Of a stretch of DNA of 9,198 nt, positions 7,111 to 9,198 are shown in pieces (position 1 is the stretch's first letter; every line of letters starts with the position of its first letter). The stretch spans positions 2,209 to 11,406 of the forward strand of contig PQAI01000014.1 of NCBI GenBank assembly GCA_003105245.1, written 5' to 3'. A program made the translations under genes and the position numbers. The notes under the pieces were generated by a model that saw nothing but the letters and a program-made list of their open reading frames with translations, was not told the origin of the DNA and searched no databases. Source of the DNA: Betaproteobacteria bacterium (lineage in GTDB: Bacteria > Pseudomonadota > Gammaproteobacteria > Burkholderiales > Usitatibacteraceae).

Positions 7111-7171
7111 GCGAAAAGGGGTCAGGTTACTTTGCACAAATCTTGTGCAAAGCAACCTGACCCCTTTTCGC
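7111..7171. repeat. REP-like palindromic repeat in convergent intergenic gap, possible bidirectional terminator
   Basis: Positions 7111-7139 and 7143-7171 form a 29-bp inverted repeat with a 3-base loop and one mismatch (A7129 opposite C7153). The arms carry AAAAGGGGTCAGGTTAC and its complement. Each end of the hairpin finishes in CCCCTTTT when read outward, so a transcript from either side would make a strong stem followed by four U residues. It fills nearly all of the 74-bp gap between the stop of the DUF1330 gene (7108) and the stop of the convergent helicase gene (7183). From memory, GGGGTCAGGTTACTTT-type palindromes are frequent interspersed repeats in betaproteobacteria and resemble REP sequences handled by RAYT (IS200-like) transposases. 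No transposase is present here. Confidence 0.8.
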
Positions 7172-7182
7172 GTTTGGCGGGA

Positions 7183-8412
<1,230 letters not shown>

Positions 8413-8685
8413 GGGGGTTCTTCCCGCGCGGCCATTCCGGTGGCGGCGCTCGTGCGGCGATTGCGAAAAAGACTCGCCGCCCGTCGTCGGAAACGGGGAA
8501 CTCGCGAACGCCGGGATGGAAGGGCGGACGCAGTCGGCAGGCCAAGACACCGGCACCAACCGACTTGCGCAATCCTTCGGGAATGAACCGTGGGGAACTG
8601 CTGCGGGAAGAGTGGAAGCTTCTTCCGGGGAGGTCAGGGACGATGAACGAAAGCGGCGCAGTCCACGAGGATGCTGCGCCGCACA
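8413..8685 (-). promoter_or_regulatory. Probable long 5' leader of the helicase mRNA
   Basis: Between the inferred transcription start (about 8685) and the helicase ATG lie about 270 bases with no credible gene, though the helicase frame happens to stay open through them. Two stem-loops are visible. The first, GCGGCGCAG (8653-8661) with CTGCGCCGC (8674-8682), is a 9-bp perfect stem with a 12-base loop right at the inferred 5' end. The second, GCGGCGA (8454-8460) with TCGCCGC (8474-8480), is a 7-bp stem with a 13-base U-rich loop about 42 bases before the start codon. Long leaders on cold-inducible RNA helicase genes are known, for example csdA/deaD of E. coli. Regulation here is inferred only. 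The remainder, 8686-8734, holds the promoter and the start of the divergent gene. Confidence 0.45.
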
Positions 8686-8691
8686 ATCGAC

Positions 8692-8720
8692 ACTATACGC
8701 GAAGGGTTCCTGATCACCAA
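8692..8720 (-). promoter_or_regulatory. Putative sigma70-type promoter for the helicase gene
   Basis: On the - strand, TATAGT (8697-8692, 5 of 6 matches to TATAAT) is preceded by exactly 17 bases and TTGGTG (8720-8715, the TTG of the -35 consensus). The expected transcription start is near 8685. The -35 half lies only 15 bases from the start codon of the divergent gene at 8735, so expression of the two genes may interfere. No equally good + strand promoter for the divergent gene was seen. Confidence 0.5.
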
Positions 8721-8734
8721 GGGATTTCTTTAAG

Positions 8735-9198
8735 ATGGACTCCCCGGTCCCGGCCAGGCGGCGAGTGCGACAAGACCTCTTCCTTGCCCTGACGCTCCTC
8801 TTCTGCGCAGCGAGCCTTCCCTCGCGCGGCGAGGAACCCGTCGTCGCGATGGGAAAGCAGCGCGCCGAGCGCTCGACGGTGCAGTGGGACGCGCGCGACA
8901 TCCAGCACCCGCTGCTGGGGCCCATACGGTTCGCGGCCCCGAGAACCGCGGCCGCCACGGCCGTTACGGGAGGCAAGGTCCTCTCGACCGTCTACGTCTC
9001 CTGCCAGAAGGAAAGCGGAAAGGTGGCCATCGAGCTCAGCAACGCGCCCGACTCGGATCCCGCCGGCGGGCTGCGGCCGACGCAGGCGCCCCGCCTCGTG
9101 TGCGCCAGTCCCGGAAAGGGCGCCGGAGGCCTGGTGAAGAAGGAGATCGCAGTGAAATGGGAAGTCCGCCCGCTGGGCGACGCGCTGGCCCGCGGCAT
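8735..9198 (+). CDS. Hypothetical exported protein, N-terminal part (3' truncated by window)
   Basis: Open frame from ATG 8735 to the window end without a stop (154 complete codons), so the true length is unknown. The N-terminus looks like a Sec signal peptide: basic region ARRRVRQD (7-14), hydrophobic core LFLALTLLFCAAS (15-27), and a plausible cleavage after Ser-Arg-Gly (30-32). Cys24 lies in LLFC, which is not a lipobox, so a lipoprotein is unlikely. The mature part begins EEPVV and contains a short beta-like segment with Cys90 (VLSTVYVSCQKESGKV) and another Cys at 123 (RLVCASPG), which could form a periplasmic disulfide. I recognise no family. Codon use is GC-rich like its neighbours. AAGGGA at 8719-8724, 10 bases before the ATG, is a reasonable ribosome-binding site. 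The gene is divergent from the helicase. Confidence 0.7.
   Translation, partial: MDSPVPARRRVRQDLFLALTLLFCAASLPSRGEEPVVAMGKQRAERSTVQWDARDIQHPLLGPIRFAAPRTAAATAVTGGKVLSTVYVSCQKESGKVAIELSNAPDSDPAGGLRPTQAPRLVCASPGKGAGGLVKKEIAVKWEVRPLGDALARG

Noticed and set aside
8413..8976. N-terminal extension of the helicase frame upstream of MKFDTLG
   Set aside because: The extension has no helicase-like content, crosses the likely promoter and overlaps the divergent signal-peptide gene. A good ribosome-binding site precedes the ATG at 8412.

Overview
The window is about 70% G+C and densely coded. Gene order, protein style and the interspersed repeats suggest a high-GC betaproteobacterium (Burkholderiales/Nitrosomonadales type). 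That assignment is an inference from sequence style, because no rRNA or other marker gene is present.

Region 1 (1-2190, + strand) is the 3' end of a branched-chain amino acid (LIV/HAAT) ABC transporter operon: the C-terminal part of the permease LivM, then the ATPases LivG and LivF. A 173-bp element with perfect 47-bp inverted arms sits between livG and livF, genes that are normally tightly packed. Each arm carries four CGCCGAT heptamers spaced about one helical turn apart.

Region 2 (2300-7108, + strand) looks like a four-gene signalling operon with gaps or overlaps of only a few bases. It encodes a membrane sensor histidine kinase, a cytosolic protein fusing a Hanks-type Ser/Thr kinase to two receiver domains, an EcsC-family protein and a small DUF1330 protein. 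No DNA-binding response regulator is present. The simplest reading is that the histidine kinase phosphorylates one or both receivers and so controls Ser/Thr kinase activity, joining His-Asp and Ser/Thr phosphorylation in one pathway. The EcsC and DUF1330 proteins are candidate partners or targets. This is the most interesting system in the window.

Region 3 (7109-8734) starts with a REP-like 61-bp hairpin filling the gap between two convergent genes. It is followed on the - strand by an RhlE-like DEAD-box RNA helicase. A credible sigma70-type promoter lies about 280 bp upstream of its start codon, implying a long structured mRNA leader.

Region 4 (8735-9198, + strand) is the 5' part of an unrecognised exported protein with a signal peptide. 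It runs off the window end, is divergent from the helicase and has no recognisable domain in the visible part.
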